Below are positions 31,696 to 43,464 of a DNA stretch of 64,000 nt, piece by piece (positions within the stretch are counted from its first letter, which is position 1; each line of letters opens with the position of its first letter). This DNA is from Rheum nobile (lineage: Eukaryota > Streptophyta > Magnoliopsida > Caryophyllales > Polygonaceae): the NCBI GenBank assembly GCA_027886185.1, contig WOAB01000895.1, positions 744,001 through 808,000 on the forward strand, written 5' to 3'. A model generated the notes under the pieces. It was not told where the DNA came from, did no database searches, and saw nothing but the letters and a program-made list of their open reading frames with translations. A program made the position numbers and the translations under genes.

Positions 31696-34600
31696 GAGCC
31701 CGCAATAACCCATGGTTTTACATTTTTTTAATTTATGCTCTTAAGTAGCTTATTGTAAAAAAATTGATAGATATTATTAATTTAGGATTGGTCTTATAAA
31801 GTTGAAGTATTTTTCTTAAGATAACATTTTTTAAACGAGTATACTTTTAAGGACAAAGATTAGAAAAATCATATATACTATCACAAAAGCATCTAAAAGG
31901 AAAAATTACGCCTCTAATCCCTAAACTTGATGGTACTGATATATATCACCTATTACTTGAAATTCAAAGCCCAACATGTATATATATATATGAATATATG
32001 CTTATACATTCAACCAAAAATATATATATATATATATATGCTTATACAGAACGAAAGTTGATGGTGAGATGTATGTGATCCGGGCGGTTGCACAATTTGT
32101 GTATCAGATTGTGCATGCAAAAACTATACTGCAAGCTGATATATGGAACAAAATTAAAGACTCGATCAGCAGTACGCCACCACTAAAATTTGACCTAGTC
32201 GGTTCACATGCTGAGTACTTTGACTTTTAAAAATTTGGTCATGTACTTTTATAATTGTGGTTCATGTGAGGTGAATTTTAAGAAAATTGACCTAGTCGGT
32301 TCCCATGATGAGTACTCCAGAGACTCGAACTACAAAGAAGTCTACGTATCAATAAGAAGGTCAAATAGAAAGATTTCGTATGAAAATGCGAAAGATCTCG
32401 TATAATATTTTATGTAGTAATGTTGTCGGTTTTGACATATCGTTGCATGCCAAACTAAGGTTATATTTCCATTCAGTTTAATAAATACGTACAATGAAGT
32501 ATCATGTTACATACTTACTATAATAGTAATTGCTAGGTTTATTTTTTTAAATTTTAATATGTATGTGTGCCCGTCCTTTTAAAAATTATTAGATTAGTGA
32601 ATTCCACTCAATTTTTATTGATTAATTAATCAATTATTGTTTGAGTTTCTAAATCTTAATAACTTTTTTGATTGTTCTTGAATGAATATAATTCTTAATA
32701 TATAAAAGTACATGACCAATTTTTTAAACTTAAAGTTGTTTATATATTTATTCAAGTACTCTAACCACATGTATAGTTAAAATAATATAGAAGAGATATA
32801 AATCAGTTGCATGTACATGTGCATGTTGTAATTATTAGAAGTTTTCAGAATGTGGTTTACTCAGAGCAAATCACTCATTGCTCTGCAGGAGTTAAATGGT
32901 TCAGGTACCTTTTCTTGAGATGTAGAAATTCAGACGAATGTCAAAAGCATCTTGACATGCACATGTATAGCTAGAATAATATGGAAGGGAATATAAATTA
33001 GTTGCATGTGCATGTTGAAGGAGATATAGTAACATTTAATGGGTGGAAATCGCGCGTGGACAAAGTGGAAATGGCAAGAATGAAATGACAGCAGAAGTAA
33101 TGATATTGGATGCATCACTTTAACACACAACACAATATGTCATATAGCAATGATGTCTTCGACCTAAAAAATATAATAATGATGTCGGCTTTGACATATC
33201 GTTGCATGCAAAACTTTGATTATATTTTCATTCAGTTTAGTAAATACGTACAATGAAGTGCCATGTTACGTACTTAATATAATAGCAATTGCTAGGTTTA
33301 ATTTTTTTTTAACAATTATAATACATGCCAATTTATCCATTTATACTACTTTTGATTCAATGACATTTCCTAGAGAATTATACGTTCGGCTTGTGCGAAT
33401 ACGACGTTATACGAAACTATGCGACAAAGTTTTATACACATGCATTTAATAATGTATATATATATAGAAATATATATATATATATATATACTCCATGCAT
33501 GTATCAAGGAAGTGTCATGTCATATCAAACCATTAACCCTTATATTGAAACAACATACATATGCATGCATCAAGGAAGTACCATGTCACATGGCTACTAT
33601 AATAGCAATTGTTTTAATATTTTTTCTTTGTCCATTCAAACTACATATAAAAGTGGATGAACAATTATTATATTATGACTACATTATGCATTTGTATGTC
33701 TACATATACATTTAACAAAACTACATGAACAATTTTTAAAAATTAGAGTTGTTTATATATTCATTCAAGTGTTATAATCACGTGTATAGCTAAAATAATA
33801 TAAAAGGGAATGCTTCTTCAGTTGCATGTGCATGTTTCTCTTCCCTCTCTCTCTCTCTCATATCAACATACACAATTGCGGTTGCATGTGCATGTTGGTG
33901 AAAGAGACTATTGATGTTGATAGGTTATCTTCAATTAAGCTACCATGGAATATAATTTGGATGTATTGCATGTTGTCTCTGCCACCGATTTTCTCCTCAT
34001 CATTCACAATTCCTGTGCAGTGATGGTGAGATCTCATACGAAAGAGGTTGTAGTATCTCAGACTCAAACTACACAGAAGTCCACTTGTCAGTAAGAAGGT
34101 CTCTCGTACGGAAATGCGAAAGATCTCGTACAATATTTCATATAGTAATGATGTTGACTTTGATATATTGTTGCATGCAAAACTAAGGTTGTATTTCCAT
34201 TTAGTTTAATAAATATGTACAATGAAGTGTCATGTTACATACTTACTATAATAGCAATTGTTAGGTTTATTTTTTTAACAATTTTAATACATGTTAATTT
34301 ATCTGTTAATTTTGCCATGATGTCTTTTTTGTCTTTTTAATGAAACTCTAATCTGGACTGCTTATTTCTCAGATTCAGACGCTCATAAATTATTATTAGT
34401 TCACGCCTAACCAATGGTTCTCATACACACTCAAGAAGATGCCTCGTGTCTATGTGCCAGTCTCACATTGATTTCGTCTACGTATGTGTGCCTGACATTT
34501 TAGAAATTATTAGAATAGTGAATTCCACTTAATTTTTAATAATTAATTAATCATTGTTTGATTTTATAAATCTCAACAACCTCTTTTTTTTGTTCTTGAA

Positions 34601-35066
34601 TGAATATAATTATTCATTTATAATATCGGCTTGTTTAAAGTCTTGTTGCAAAGAATGTATCCGTATGAGTACGTTTATATTAAGATATGTAAATGTAATT
34701 CTTAACAAATATATTCCTTAACAAAAGTAGATGAACAATTTTTAAAAATTAGAGTTGTTTATATATTGATCCAATTACTATAAATACATGTATAGCTAAA
34801 ATAATACAGAAGGGAATATAAATGAGTTGCATGTGCATGTTGTCTTTGTCGTCGAATATCAACCAAATCTACCCACATTGGATATATAGAGGTAGAGAGG
34901 TGGACATTGGTGGATAGCTACCGCCAATTCTCCACTCTTTGTGCCCTTGGAAAGTGGTGGAATACAAGCTTCTTGAAGGATATATGGTGGTCCTTAATGG
35001 GTGGAAATCACACGTTGACAAAGTGGAAATGGTAAGAAAGAAATGACGACAGAAGTAATGATGTCG
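31696..35066. repeat. AT-rich region with three imperfect copies of a 0.7-0.95-kb block
   Basis: A recognisable core (gttgcatgcaaaac, then atttccattcagttta, taaatacgtacaatgaagt, ataatagcaattgctaggttt) occurs at about 32417-32545, 33178-33303 and 34144-34275. A tail phrase (gttgtttatatat, gtatagctaaaataatat, agttgcatgtgcatgtt) follows at 32735-32835, 33748-33835 and 34752-34840. A coding-like phrase (gaagtccac, cgaaagatctcgtaCaatattt) precedes the first and third copies. A fourth copy lies at 42072, on the far side of the inserted retrotransposon. No open gene is supported; short (TA)n tracts occur at 31977-32040 and 33457-33491. Confidence 0.6.
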
Positions 35067-35071
35067 ATTGC

Positions 35072-36492
35072 TGATAGCGTTATTTTCAGTCGTTGTACAC
35101 TATCAAAGAAATCCTAAAATGCAACTAGAGTATAGCATGCAAGTAAGGAGTCGTACCCAAGGGACTAACACGTCAATTTCAATGCAATTGCTAATTTATC
35201 AACTTCAAAGGACAAATGGGGGGGGGGGGGGTTGGTTTTGTACTAAAACTACTCAATTGCAATAGCATAAAAATCAAGATTAAACAATGGGAGAAAGAGG
35301 TTTCACCTAGCAAGTTTCCACACATCAATTAATCAAGTTGTAATTTCGGTTCATCTCATGTTCATCATAATCCTATGGATTTGTCCCAATTCTGATTTTT
35401 TGTATATTAACAATCCAACCGGTCTTGCTAATACTTACTAATTGAAAACCTAGAAGACCTCCTAAGTTGATTCAATCAATAGCATAGGGCATAAGAAATA
35501 ATGGATTGCAAGCAAAGACTCAACACCGCAAGTATGACATGCAAATCAATTTCCTTTTCACAATTGAATTCAATATACCAATTTCATGCAATTGTGGTTG
35601 CTACAAGTGATTAGGGATTCCACCGTCTATCCCTATTCTAGCAATTAGAAAACTATAAAATCGAACTAGGATGTCAATCTAGCCAACAATATAGAAATCC
35701 GAATTATGCTCAAGGAAATCAATACAAAAATCCAAAGGGACGAACAAGAGATAAAACCTTACAACTGAATTAATCGAGTGCTTCCACGCTAGGCAAAACA
35801 AGGGTCTTAGTTCCGGTTCATGTTCTTCACGAAATCCAAAACCATGGAGAAAACTAGAAAAACGTTCTTGAGAAAAACAAAGAAAGAAAAGAGATGGAAA
35901 AGATAGATGATGAGAGGAGAGAGAGGGGATGGTGATAGATCCATGAATGTCTGCCAAAAACGTGCTAATCTAACCTAAACTGACAAACAAAACGTCTGAA
36001 TTGATTAAGGGAAAACAAAACGTCAAGCCAAAAAGGAAATCGGGAAAGTTCAGAAACGCCAGAGACGCGACCGGACGCGATCGCTTCCGCTCGCCGTTTC
36101 GCCTCGCCAAAGATCAGAACTTCCTGGAGCAAAAACGCGACCACCGGCGATCGTCGTCGCCCGCCGCCACTCGCGTCCAGTCGCGTCCACCCGCCGCCGC
36201 CTGCTCGCGTCAGCCAGCTCCAGCCTAGCCCGCGTCGACCCGCGGTGGGTCGCCATGGCCCGCATCAAGCTGCTTCTCCTAGCTTCAATGTCGTCTCTTC
36301 ATGTCAGCCCGGCTCCTCGAGCGTCTTCTCGCCAAGGAAACCTCGAGCCTCGTCCTCAACATGCAAGTGCTTCCAAATAATCATAATGTAGCTCCGCACC
36401 TCAAGCATCGACTTAGCTCCAAAACCGAGCCAAAATCTCCACAAAACTATGCTAATAACTACTAGTTGCGCTATGTAAAATACCGCTTATCA
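35072..36492 (-). repeat. LTR (3' LTR of the Gag-only element)
   Basis: 1,421 bp, TG...CA ends. Contains a G14 run at about 35218-35231 and a GC-rich stretch at 36055-36260 full of cgcgatcgc/gccgccgc. Short frames inside (35679-35957, 36001-36228) also exist in the other LTR and look like chance. A G-rich purine tract (complement of aatcccccatacttaaacc, 36493-36511) adjoins it. Confidence 0.92.
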
Positions 36493-37474
36493 AATCCCCC
36501 ATACTTAAACCTTGCTCGCCCTCGAGTAAGCTAAAAGAAAACTCACTCCTCCAATCAGCACACAGGTTTCAGGAAGTAAGGAAGAACATGAAACTAGCAA
36601 TTACAAGACTCAACACTTCGCCTCCAAACAATCAAAAATGAGCAATGCATAAACTCCAATCTATCTCCTTATCGCTCCATGAGTGATCCTACCCGAACTC
36701 CTTATAACACCTCTTCTTATGACACCAACGCCAAGCAAGAAAATCCTAAATCACTCACACTCATTTTGCTTAGGCGCCCTTTCGGGTTTTCACCTAACCA
36801 CTCATTTCATTTTGCTAGATATCTCACATGTTGCTCACATCACTCAAGTCCATTTTTGCACCAACCTAGAGTCGGTCGGACTACCTGCTTTTTACCTGAG
36901 CTTTTCAGCTCATCCCAGGATTTTGATTGCCTTTTTCTCATATTTTTGCCTTTTTCTTTTTCAAATTTTTCAAAAATTCATACACATCAGCCATACACAA
37001 GTGCACAACACCATAAAACATGTGAATACATTATCTCCCCCATACTTAAACATGACATTGTCCCCAATGGAATGAAAGACAAGGTAAAAGCACGGGGATA
37101 AAGAAAACAGAAGACTCACATACGAGACCGGATGGTCTCCCTCCAATGAAGCACAAGGTGTAGTAGAAGTGGGATGAGCTCAATGATGATCCAATAATGT
37201 CCAGCTCATCCAAAACAATGGGTAACAAGGAAGAACGCCGAAATTGAAGATCCACAGAAGAAGAAAAATGAATGGCGAATTCAGCAAATCACCAACTTCC
37301 GGAAGGTTGCTAAGCACAAACCCGTGATCGTAGTTTGCAACCTACAATCACAAGCTCTTCTTCGGGGAACACCAATCTCGCATCACTCCAAGACTCATTT
37401 TTGCCTCAACCTGGGGTTGAGCGAGTCACCTTCTTATTACATATGCGTTCCTTGCGGGTTTTCCGCACATCCAA

Positions 37475-37524
<50 letters not shown>

Positions 37525-37733
37525 AGAAAGAAAGAAAGACTTACAGCGGTTTTGGCTACAGATTGTAGCTGAACCTGTGCCTCGGGCATCCTTCCCTAAC
37601 CACAAAAAACACTAAAAATGACAATTAAAAAATAAACAAAAAGAAAAAATACAATAAAGCATCTCAAACCTCGGGTTGCCTCCCGAGAAGCGCCTTAGTT
37701 ATTGTCGTGGCTCGACATACTACTCACACAACC
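36493..37733 (-). other. 3' non-coding part of the Gag-only element
   Basis: Lies between the gag-protease stop and the 3' LTR. It holds the polypurine tract at 36493-36511, a T43 run at 37478-37520, and two similar islands (about 36837-36925 and 37375-37475) both with actcaag/ctccaag...cattttTgc and tcagctcatcccaggatttt-like wording, an internal duplication. No gene is supported. Confidence 0.6.
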
Positions 37734-40520
37734 TCAATCTATATCATCGGGTCCTTTAGGAACCCTCTCATTGAGCACCTCCTTCTTGAACCATTCATGG
37801 AAAGGTTTAAACCTTAGACCATGCTTCTTGGTAGTTGACTCCTTCGGTGGCTCCTCCATCTTTACCTTCTTGGTTGCCTTCCCCCCATACTTCGATGGAT
37901 CAGGGGGGTGTTGGAACTCAACTTCCGGGGCCTGCACAAAAGAAGAAGAAAAAAGCTTCTTGCTCGGAGTTAGCACAATGGGGCCAATGCCCAAAAGAGA
38001 GTTAGGGGACTCTCCCTTCTCATCCAATAAAGCTGTCATGTTAGAATCCTCAATCATAGGTTGTAACTCATCCAAAGGGTTAGGAGTCATTACATCAACA
38101 AAGTTCAAAGAGGAATCAACAACGGGCTTCATATCATAGATGTTAAATTCAACTTCATCCCCATCAAATTCCATAGTCAATTTCCCACTATTAACATCAA
38201 TTTTAGTTTGTGCTGTTTTCATGAAAGGCCTACCTAACAGCATAGGGGCCGCATCTTTGTCATGCTCCATATCCAACACAAAAAAATCAGCGGGAAATAT
38301 CAAATCACCAACCATAACAAGTACATCTTCAACCACTCCCTTAGGATACACATTAGACCTATCAGCTAGTTGAATAACAATACCGGTCTCATGCAAAGGT
38401 CCTAATCCTAGGGATTCATACAAGGACAAAGGCAAAACATTGATAGATGCACCAAGATCAAGCATAGCATTTTCAATTTTAGTATCACCAATCACACATG
38501 GAATGCTAAACCTACCCGGGTCACCACACTTTTTAGGCATTTTATTTTGAAAAACCGCGGAAACATGCTCACTAATTTTGACCTTTTGTTTTCCTTTCAA
38601 TTTTTGATTCCTTTTGATAGTGCAAATTTCTTTTAAAAACTTAGCATATCTAGGAATACTTTTAACCAATTTTAGCAAAGGAATGTTTACCTGACACTTG
38701 CTAAAGGTCTCATACATCTCATTGTCACTCTCCGGTCTTCTAGTGTCCTTCAACGCCTCAGGGAAAGGCGGGACCGGCTTCTGAGAGCAAAGCGATGGAA
38801 AGCTCGGGCGAACATACTCGTCGACAAGATCTGGGCTCAAACCGCGAGCCACGGCGGGTCCACGCGATCGCCGTTCCTGAGCTGGGAGTTCTGCCGCCAA
38901 ACCGCGGGTGGACGCGGGTGAGGGCGATCGCCGGGGCTCCTTGGTGGTTTCTGGCGCTGAACCGCGAGTGGACGCGGGTCCACGCGATCGCCGGCGCTCC
39001 ATGGATTCCTCTTGGCTGCTCACTGGAATGAAACCGCGAGTCACGGCGGGTGACCGCGATCGCCGGCGTTGTTCCAGTGATTCTTCATCGTCGAAACCGC
39101 GATCGCGGTAGGTCGCGTGAGATCGCGTTCTCCTGTTTTCACACGGCTCAGAACCGTCTTGCAATTCACCCTGCTCAGCATAAGGGTTCAATAGCTTCCC
39201 ACTCCTCAAGGTAATGGCACTCACATTCGCCTTCGGGTTGACTACCGTTTGTGACGGTAATTTTCCCGATACATGAGCCTCTAGATTACTCACGGATTGA
39301 GCAATTTGTGCCACTTGTCTCTCAAGATTCTGAATGGAAGACTTTGTTTCAGCATCTTTCTGCATAACCGACTGAGCCAATGACTTGATCATGTCTTCAG
39401 CTGACATGGTTTGTCTCGGGTTGTATTGTGGCCTCGGTTGTTGTTGTTGTGGTTGCAAGAGATGAGGATTTTGAACATTTTGCTGATTACTCCACCTCAG
39501 ATTTGGATGATCTCTATACCCCGGGTTGTAGGTGTTAGAGAATGGATCATACTTGGGTCTTGGTTGCCATCCTCCAACACCATTCACCTCAGCACTTGAC
39601 TCTTGAAGAGTAGGGCATTGATCATTTGGGTGCCCCACTTCATTGCAAACTCCACAAGGTCGGGCTTGAGATGAAGTGCCATTCAGCATAAAGCACTTCA
39701 TCATCTCCTTCAACTCATTCACATCAGACTCAATCTTTGATGAAGAAGCACTCACAGCCTTGAGACTCTCTCTCTTGCTAAATTGCCTTGAGCCTTCGGA
39801 TAGCTCCTGAAACATCTCAAACGCTTGGGTAGGAGTTTTGTTCAGAATATTACCTCCACAAGCGGCATTCACCATTCTTCGTTCCTCATCCGAGAGTCCG
39901 TTGAACAAGTATAGAATGAGATCTTGATCATTGTACCCATGATATGGGCAACTTGCACATAGCCGCTTGAATCTCTCATAATACTCGTACAAGCTCTCGC
40001 CTCCTTGTTGTTCAATGGTGGCAATGGCTCTCTTCAAGCTATTCAACTTCGTGGCCGGGAAGTATTTTTCGAGAAAAGCCTTCTTCATTTCAGCCCATGT
40101 CGTAATACTTCCCGGAGCAAGGTAATATAGCCAATCATTTGCAGCATCCTTCAAGGTGAATCCAAATGCTCTCAACATGATGGCATCGGCAGTGACACCT
40201 CTTGGCTTCATGCTAGAACACACCGCATGAAATTGCGCCAAGTGCTTGTTCGGGTCTTCTCCAGCAAGACCATGAAAATGAGGCAACTCATGAATCAATC
40301 CTGCCTTCAACTCAAAATTCACTCCTTCGGCTAACTCAGGAATGGTGATAGCCAAAGGTTGTTGCTCCAAGTTAGGAGCGGTAAGCTGTCTCAACGTCCG
40401 GTCACCCATCTCAGTTTGGTTCAACAAATCACGGGCTGCTCTTCGGTTCCTTAAAAATGTCCGCTCAATTTCTGGATCACAATCAACAATCAAAGAATCA
40501 GTAGCACGGGTGTGAACCAT
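37734..40520 (-). CDS. Gag-protease polyprotein of the non-autonomous LTR element, intact
   Basis: A 928-residue uninterrupted frame starting MVHTRATDS. A Retrotrans_gag domain is at about 80-260 (LPHFHGLAGEDPNKHLAQF; AFGFTLKDAANDWLYYL; KKAFLEKYFPATK). A CCHC knuckle is at about 288-303 (CGVCNEVGHPNDQC). An Arg/Ser-rich repeat region is at about 465-590 with several copies of an RRRSRGPA.TRG phrase. An aspartic protease is at about 680-790 with DLGASINVLPLSLYE and MLLGRPF. The frame then stops with no reverse transcriptase. Length and integrity suggest recent activity in trans, supplying particles and protease. The wording DLGASIN and the tRNA-Asp-like primer site fit the Athila/Tat side of Ty3/Gypsy; lineage is inference. 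Minus strand, so 40518-40520 is the start codon. Confidence 0.9.
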   Translation of the reverse strand: MVHTRATDSLIVDCDPEIERTFLRNRRAARDLLNQTEMGDRTLRQLTAPNLEQQPLAITIPELAEGVNFELKAGLIHELPHFHGLAGEDPNKHLAQFHAVCSSMKPRGVTADAIMLRAFGFTLKDAANDWLYYLAPGSITTWAEMKKAFLEKYFPATKLNSLKRAIATIEQQGGESLYEYYERFKRLCASCPYHGYNDQDLILYLFNGLSDEERRMVNAACGGNILNKTPTQAFEMFQELSEGSRQFSKRESLKAVSASSSKIESDVNELKEMMKCFMLNGTSSQARPCGVCNEVGHPNDQCPTLQESSAEVNGVGGWQPRPKYDPFSNTYNPGYRDHPNLRWSNQQNVQNPHLLQPQQQQPRPQYNPRQTMSAEDMIKSLAQSVMQKDAETKSSIQNLERQVAQIAQSVSNLEAHVSGKLPSQTVVNPKANVSAITLRSGKLLNPYAEQGELQDGSEPCENRRTRSHATYRDRGFDDEESLEQRRRSRSPAVTRGFIPVSSQEESMERRRSRGPASTRGSAPETTKEPRRSPSPASTRGLAAELPAQERRSRGPAVARGLSPDLVDEYVRPSFPSLCSQKPVPPFPEALKDTRRPESDNEMYETFSKCQVNIPLLKLVKSIPRYAKFLKEICTIKRNQKLKGKQKVKISEHVSAVFQNKMPKKCGDPGRFSIPCVIGDTKIENAMLDLGASINVLPLSLYESLGLGPLHETGIVIQLADRSNVYPKGVVEDVLVMVGDLIFPADFFVLDMEHDKDAAPMLLGRPFMKTAQTKIDVNSGKLTMEFDGDEVEFNIYDMKPVVDSSLNFVDVMTPNPLDELQPMIEDSNMTALLDEKGESPNSLLGIGPIVLTPSKKLFSSSFVQAPEVEFQHPPDPSKYGGKATKKVKMEEPPKESTTKKHGLRFKPFHEWFKKEVLNERVPKGPDDID

Positions 40521-40580
40521 ACAAATGGTTCACACCAAAGGGTTGACAAACAAACAATTACAAAGAAAAGAACAAATAAC

Positions 40581-40598
40581 TCCCCGGCAACGGCGCCA
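40581..40598 (-). promoter_or_regulatory. Primer-binding site of the Gag-only element
   Basis: On the minus strand it reads tggcgccgttgccgggga, two to four bases inside the 5' LTR end. This wording is the usual plant Ty3/Gypsy primer site assigned to tRNA-Asp. It fixes the element's orientation as minus. Confidence 0.8.
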
Positions 40599-40602
40599 AA
40601 TT

Positions 40603-42033
40603 TGATAGCTTTATTTTCAGTCGTTGTACACTATCAAAGAAATCCTAAAATGCAACTAGAGTATAGCATGCAAGTAAGGAGTCGTACCCAAGGGAGTAAC
40701 ACGTCAATTTCAATGCAATTGCTAATTTATCAACTTCAAAGGACAAATGGGGGGGGGGGGGGGGGGGGGGGTTTGGTTTTGTACTAAAACTACTCAATTG
40801 CAATAGCATAAAAATCAAGATTAAACAATGGGAGAAAGAGGTTTCACCTAGCAAGTTTCCACACATCAATTAATCAAGTTGTAATTTCGGTTCATCTCAT
40901 GTTCATCATAATCCTATGGATTTGTCCCAATTCTGATTTTTTGTATATTAACAATCCAACCGGTCTTGCTAATACTTACTAATTGAAAACCTAGAAGACC
41001 TCCTAAGTTGATTCAATCAATAGCATAGGGCATAAGAAATAATGGATTGCAAGCAAAGACTCAACACCGCAAGTATGACATGCAAATCAATTTCCTTTTC
41101 ACAATTGAATTCAATATACCAATTTCATGCAATTGTGGTTGCTACAAGTGATTAGGGATTCCACCGTCTATCCCTATTCTAGCAATTAGAAAACTATAAA
41201 ATCGAACTAGGATGTCAATCTAGCCAACAATATAGAAATCCGAATTATGCTCAAGGAAATCAATACAAAAATCCAAAGGGACGAACAAGAGATAAAACCT
41301 TACAACTGAATTAATCGAGTGCTTCCACGCTAGGCAAAACAAGGGTCTTAGTTCCGGTTCATGTTCTTCACGAAATCCAAAACCATGGAGAAAACTAGAA
41401 AAACGTTCTTGAGAAAAACAAAGAAAGAAAAGAGATGGAAAAGATAGATGATGAGAGGAGAGAGAGGGGATGGTGATAGATCCATGAATGTCTGCCAAAA
41501 ACGTGCTAATCTAACCTAAACTGACAAACAAAACGTCTGAATTGATTAAGGGAAAACAAAACGTCAAGCCAAAAAGGAAATCGGGAAAGTTCAGAAACGC
41601 CAGAGACGCGACCGGACGCGATCGCTTCCGCTCGCCGTTTCGCCTCGCCAAAGATCAGAACTTCCTGGAGCAAAAACGCGACCACCGGCGATCGCCGCCG
41701 CCCGCCGCCACTCGCATCCAGTCGCGTCCACCCGTCGCCGCCTGCTCGCGTCAGCCAGCTCCAGCCCAGCCCGCGTCGGCCCGCGGTGGGTCGCCATGGC
41801 CCGCGTCAAGCTGCTTCTCCTAGCTTCAATGTCGTCTCTTCATGTCAGCCCGGCTCCTCGAGCGTCTTCTCGCCAAGGAAACCTCGAGCCTCGTCCTCAA
41901 CATGCAAGTGCTTCCAAATAATCATAATGTAGCTCCGCACCTCAAGCATCGACTTAGCTCCAAAACCGAGCCAAAATCTCCACAAAACTATGCTAATAAC
42001 TACTAGTTGCGCTATGTAAAATACCGCTTATCA
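40603..42033 (-). repeat. LTR (5' LTR of the Gag-only element)
   Basis: 1,431 bp, same ends as the left LTR. The G-run is 23 long here against 14 on the left, which accounts for nearly all of the length difference. Most substitutions between the two LTRs fall in the GC-rich stretch (41600-41810) at CG sites. Confidence 0.92.
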
Positions 42034-42038
42034 ATTGC

Positions 42039-43026
42039 ATCACTTTAACATACAACATAATATTTTGATATTAATAATGATGTTGACTTTGACATATCAT
42101 TGCATGCAAAACTTTGGTTATATTTCCATTTAGTTTAGTAAATACGTACAATGAAGTGACATGTTACGTACTTACTATAATAACAATTGCTAGTTTTTTT
42201 TTTACAATTTTAATACATGCCAATTTATCCATTTATACTACTTTTGATTCAACGAAATTTCCCAGAGATTATATGTTCGGCTTGTGCGATTATGACGTTA
42301 TATGTACGTACATTAAGGCAATATTTTTTTACAAAGTTATGCAACGAAGTTTTATACACATGCATTTAATAATGTGTATATAAATATACTCTATGCATGT
42401 ACCAAGGAAGTGCCATGCCACATCAAACCATTAACCCTTATATTGAAACAACATACATATGCATGCACCAAGGAATTACCATGTCACATGCCTACTATAA
42501 TAGTAATTGTTTTAATTTATTTTCTTTGTCCGGTCAAATTGCATATAGAAGTGGAGGAAACATTACTACATTATGACTACATTATGCATTTGCATGTCTA
42601 CATATACATTACTTTTTAATTTAGTTTATTGTTTTATTTAAAATTGCAAAACACTTTTTAAATACTTTTTTCTTCAAAATAACGTGTCATTAGAGGATTA
42701 ATACTTCTGCCATTTGTAAAGTAAATCCTCCACGTGTTTTAAATCATACAACACTATGCATCACTTATATTTGCACAATCCTTATATATACCTTAACTAT
42801 TCAAGCTATTTACTTTTGTAAACATTTCTTCTGCTTTGGCCAAGACTTACACATAAGTAGGTAATTCCTTAAGTATGTTGAAGATTTCTACTTCATTTCG
42901 TTATGATGTGCCTCTATACTTCATTTAGATATTTCTACTTCAATGTCTTTGCATGATATATGTTTTTTTCATATATTTGTTACCATAACTGTATTTACCT
43001 TTTACATAATATCTCATCAGATTGCA
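42039..43026. repeat. Fourth copy of the AT-rich block, then sequence without a gene
   Basis: 42072-42610 matches 33178-33715, including the phrase cattaacccttatattgaaac and tacatatgcatgcaNcaagg. It continues the same sequence that was cut by the LTR element at 35071/42034. From 42610 to 43026 it is AT-rich with nothing recognisable apart from an upstream region for the Agenet frame. Confidence 0.6.
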
Positions 43027-43464
43027 ATGGCAGACAACTTCTACATGTTAGGTGATCCCGTTGAAATCATCGGTTCAAACAAGAACCTTTTAGGATCCGC
43101 ATACGAGGCGACGATTGCAGGTTATGAATATGTCAACCATTAAGAAGTGAAATACATCACCCTCGTCAACCTGGATACAAGAGTAAGGTTCCGCGAAACA
43201 TTGCCAATTTGCAAAATAAAATAGCCACCGACTGTTATATTCCAGGAGGCGTACGCTATCGGCGAATCGGTCGATATATGGGACCGCGGTGGATGGTGGT
43301 TATGCTACGTCACTACGGTTCAGCATGCTCCTACCAAATATGAAGTATTTTTACCTTTTCGCAAGACTGTGGTTGCGGTTAGAAGATCAAAAAATGAGAC
43401 CACGAGGTATATAGACAACATACTTGTCACAAACCTACCTTTTGAAGACAGTGGTGTTGAAGCA
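43027..43464 (+). pseudogene. Agenet/Tudor-like domain protein exon with two in-frame stops
   Basis: From ATG 43027 the frame reads MADNFYMLGDPVEIIGSNKN, then GSAYEATIAGYEYV, a TAA at 43141-43143, EVKYITLVNLDTRVRFRETLP, a TAG near 43221, then PPTVIFQEAYAIGESVDIWDRGGWWLCYV and a long tail, ending at a GT donor (GTAAGT) after 43464. The order (G-D-P-V-E-I; GS...A-T-I; Y-I-T-L; P-P; V-D-I-W-D-R-G-G-W-W) is that of a tandem plant Agenet domain, which binds modified histone tails or RNA-associated proteins. The frame is kept apart from the two stops, so decay is recent or the stops are read past. I see no matching next exon. Confidence 0.7.

Larger units (their letters stand above)
35072..42033 (-). 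mobile_element. Non-autonomous LTR retrotransposon (Gag-protease only), TSD attgc
   Basis: The LTRs (35072-36492 and 40603-42033) start tgatag and end cttatca. The 5-bp duplication attgc lies at 35067-35071 and 42034-42038, and the empty-site wording is visible in the sister copy of the flanking block near 33090-33110. Orientation is minus: the primer site is beside the right LTR and the G-rich tract beside the left. The internal region of 4.1 kb has one long gag-protease frame and no reverse transcriptase, RNase H or integrase. Such elements are known as TR-GAG type and must be mobilised by a related full element. The LTRs differ at about nine substitutions by eye over 1.4 kb, so the insertion is young. 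Confidence 0.92.

Noticed and set aside
35679..36268. Short frames in the Gag-only LTRs
   Set aside because: Present in both LTRs, overlap on both strands in GC-rich DNA and lack known domains.
41591..41823. GC-rich LTR part as a captured host gene
   Set aside because: Simple gcc/cgc wording explains the frame; no domain or splice sites.
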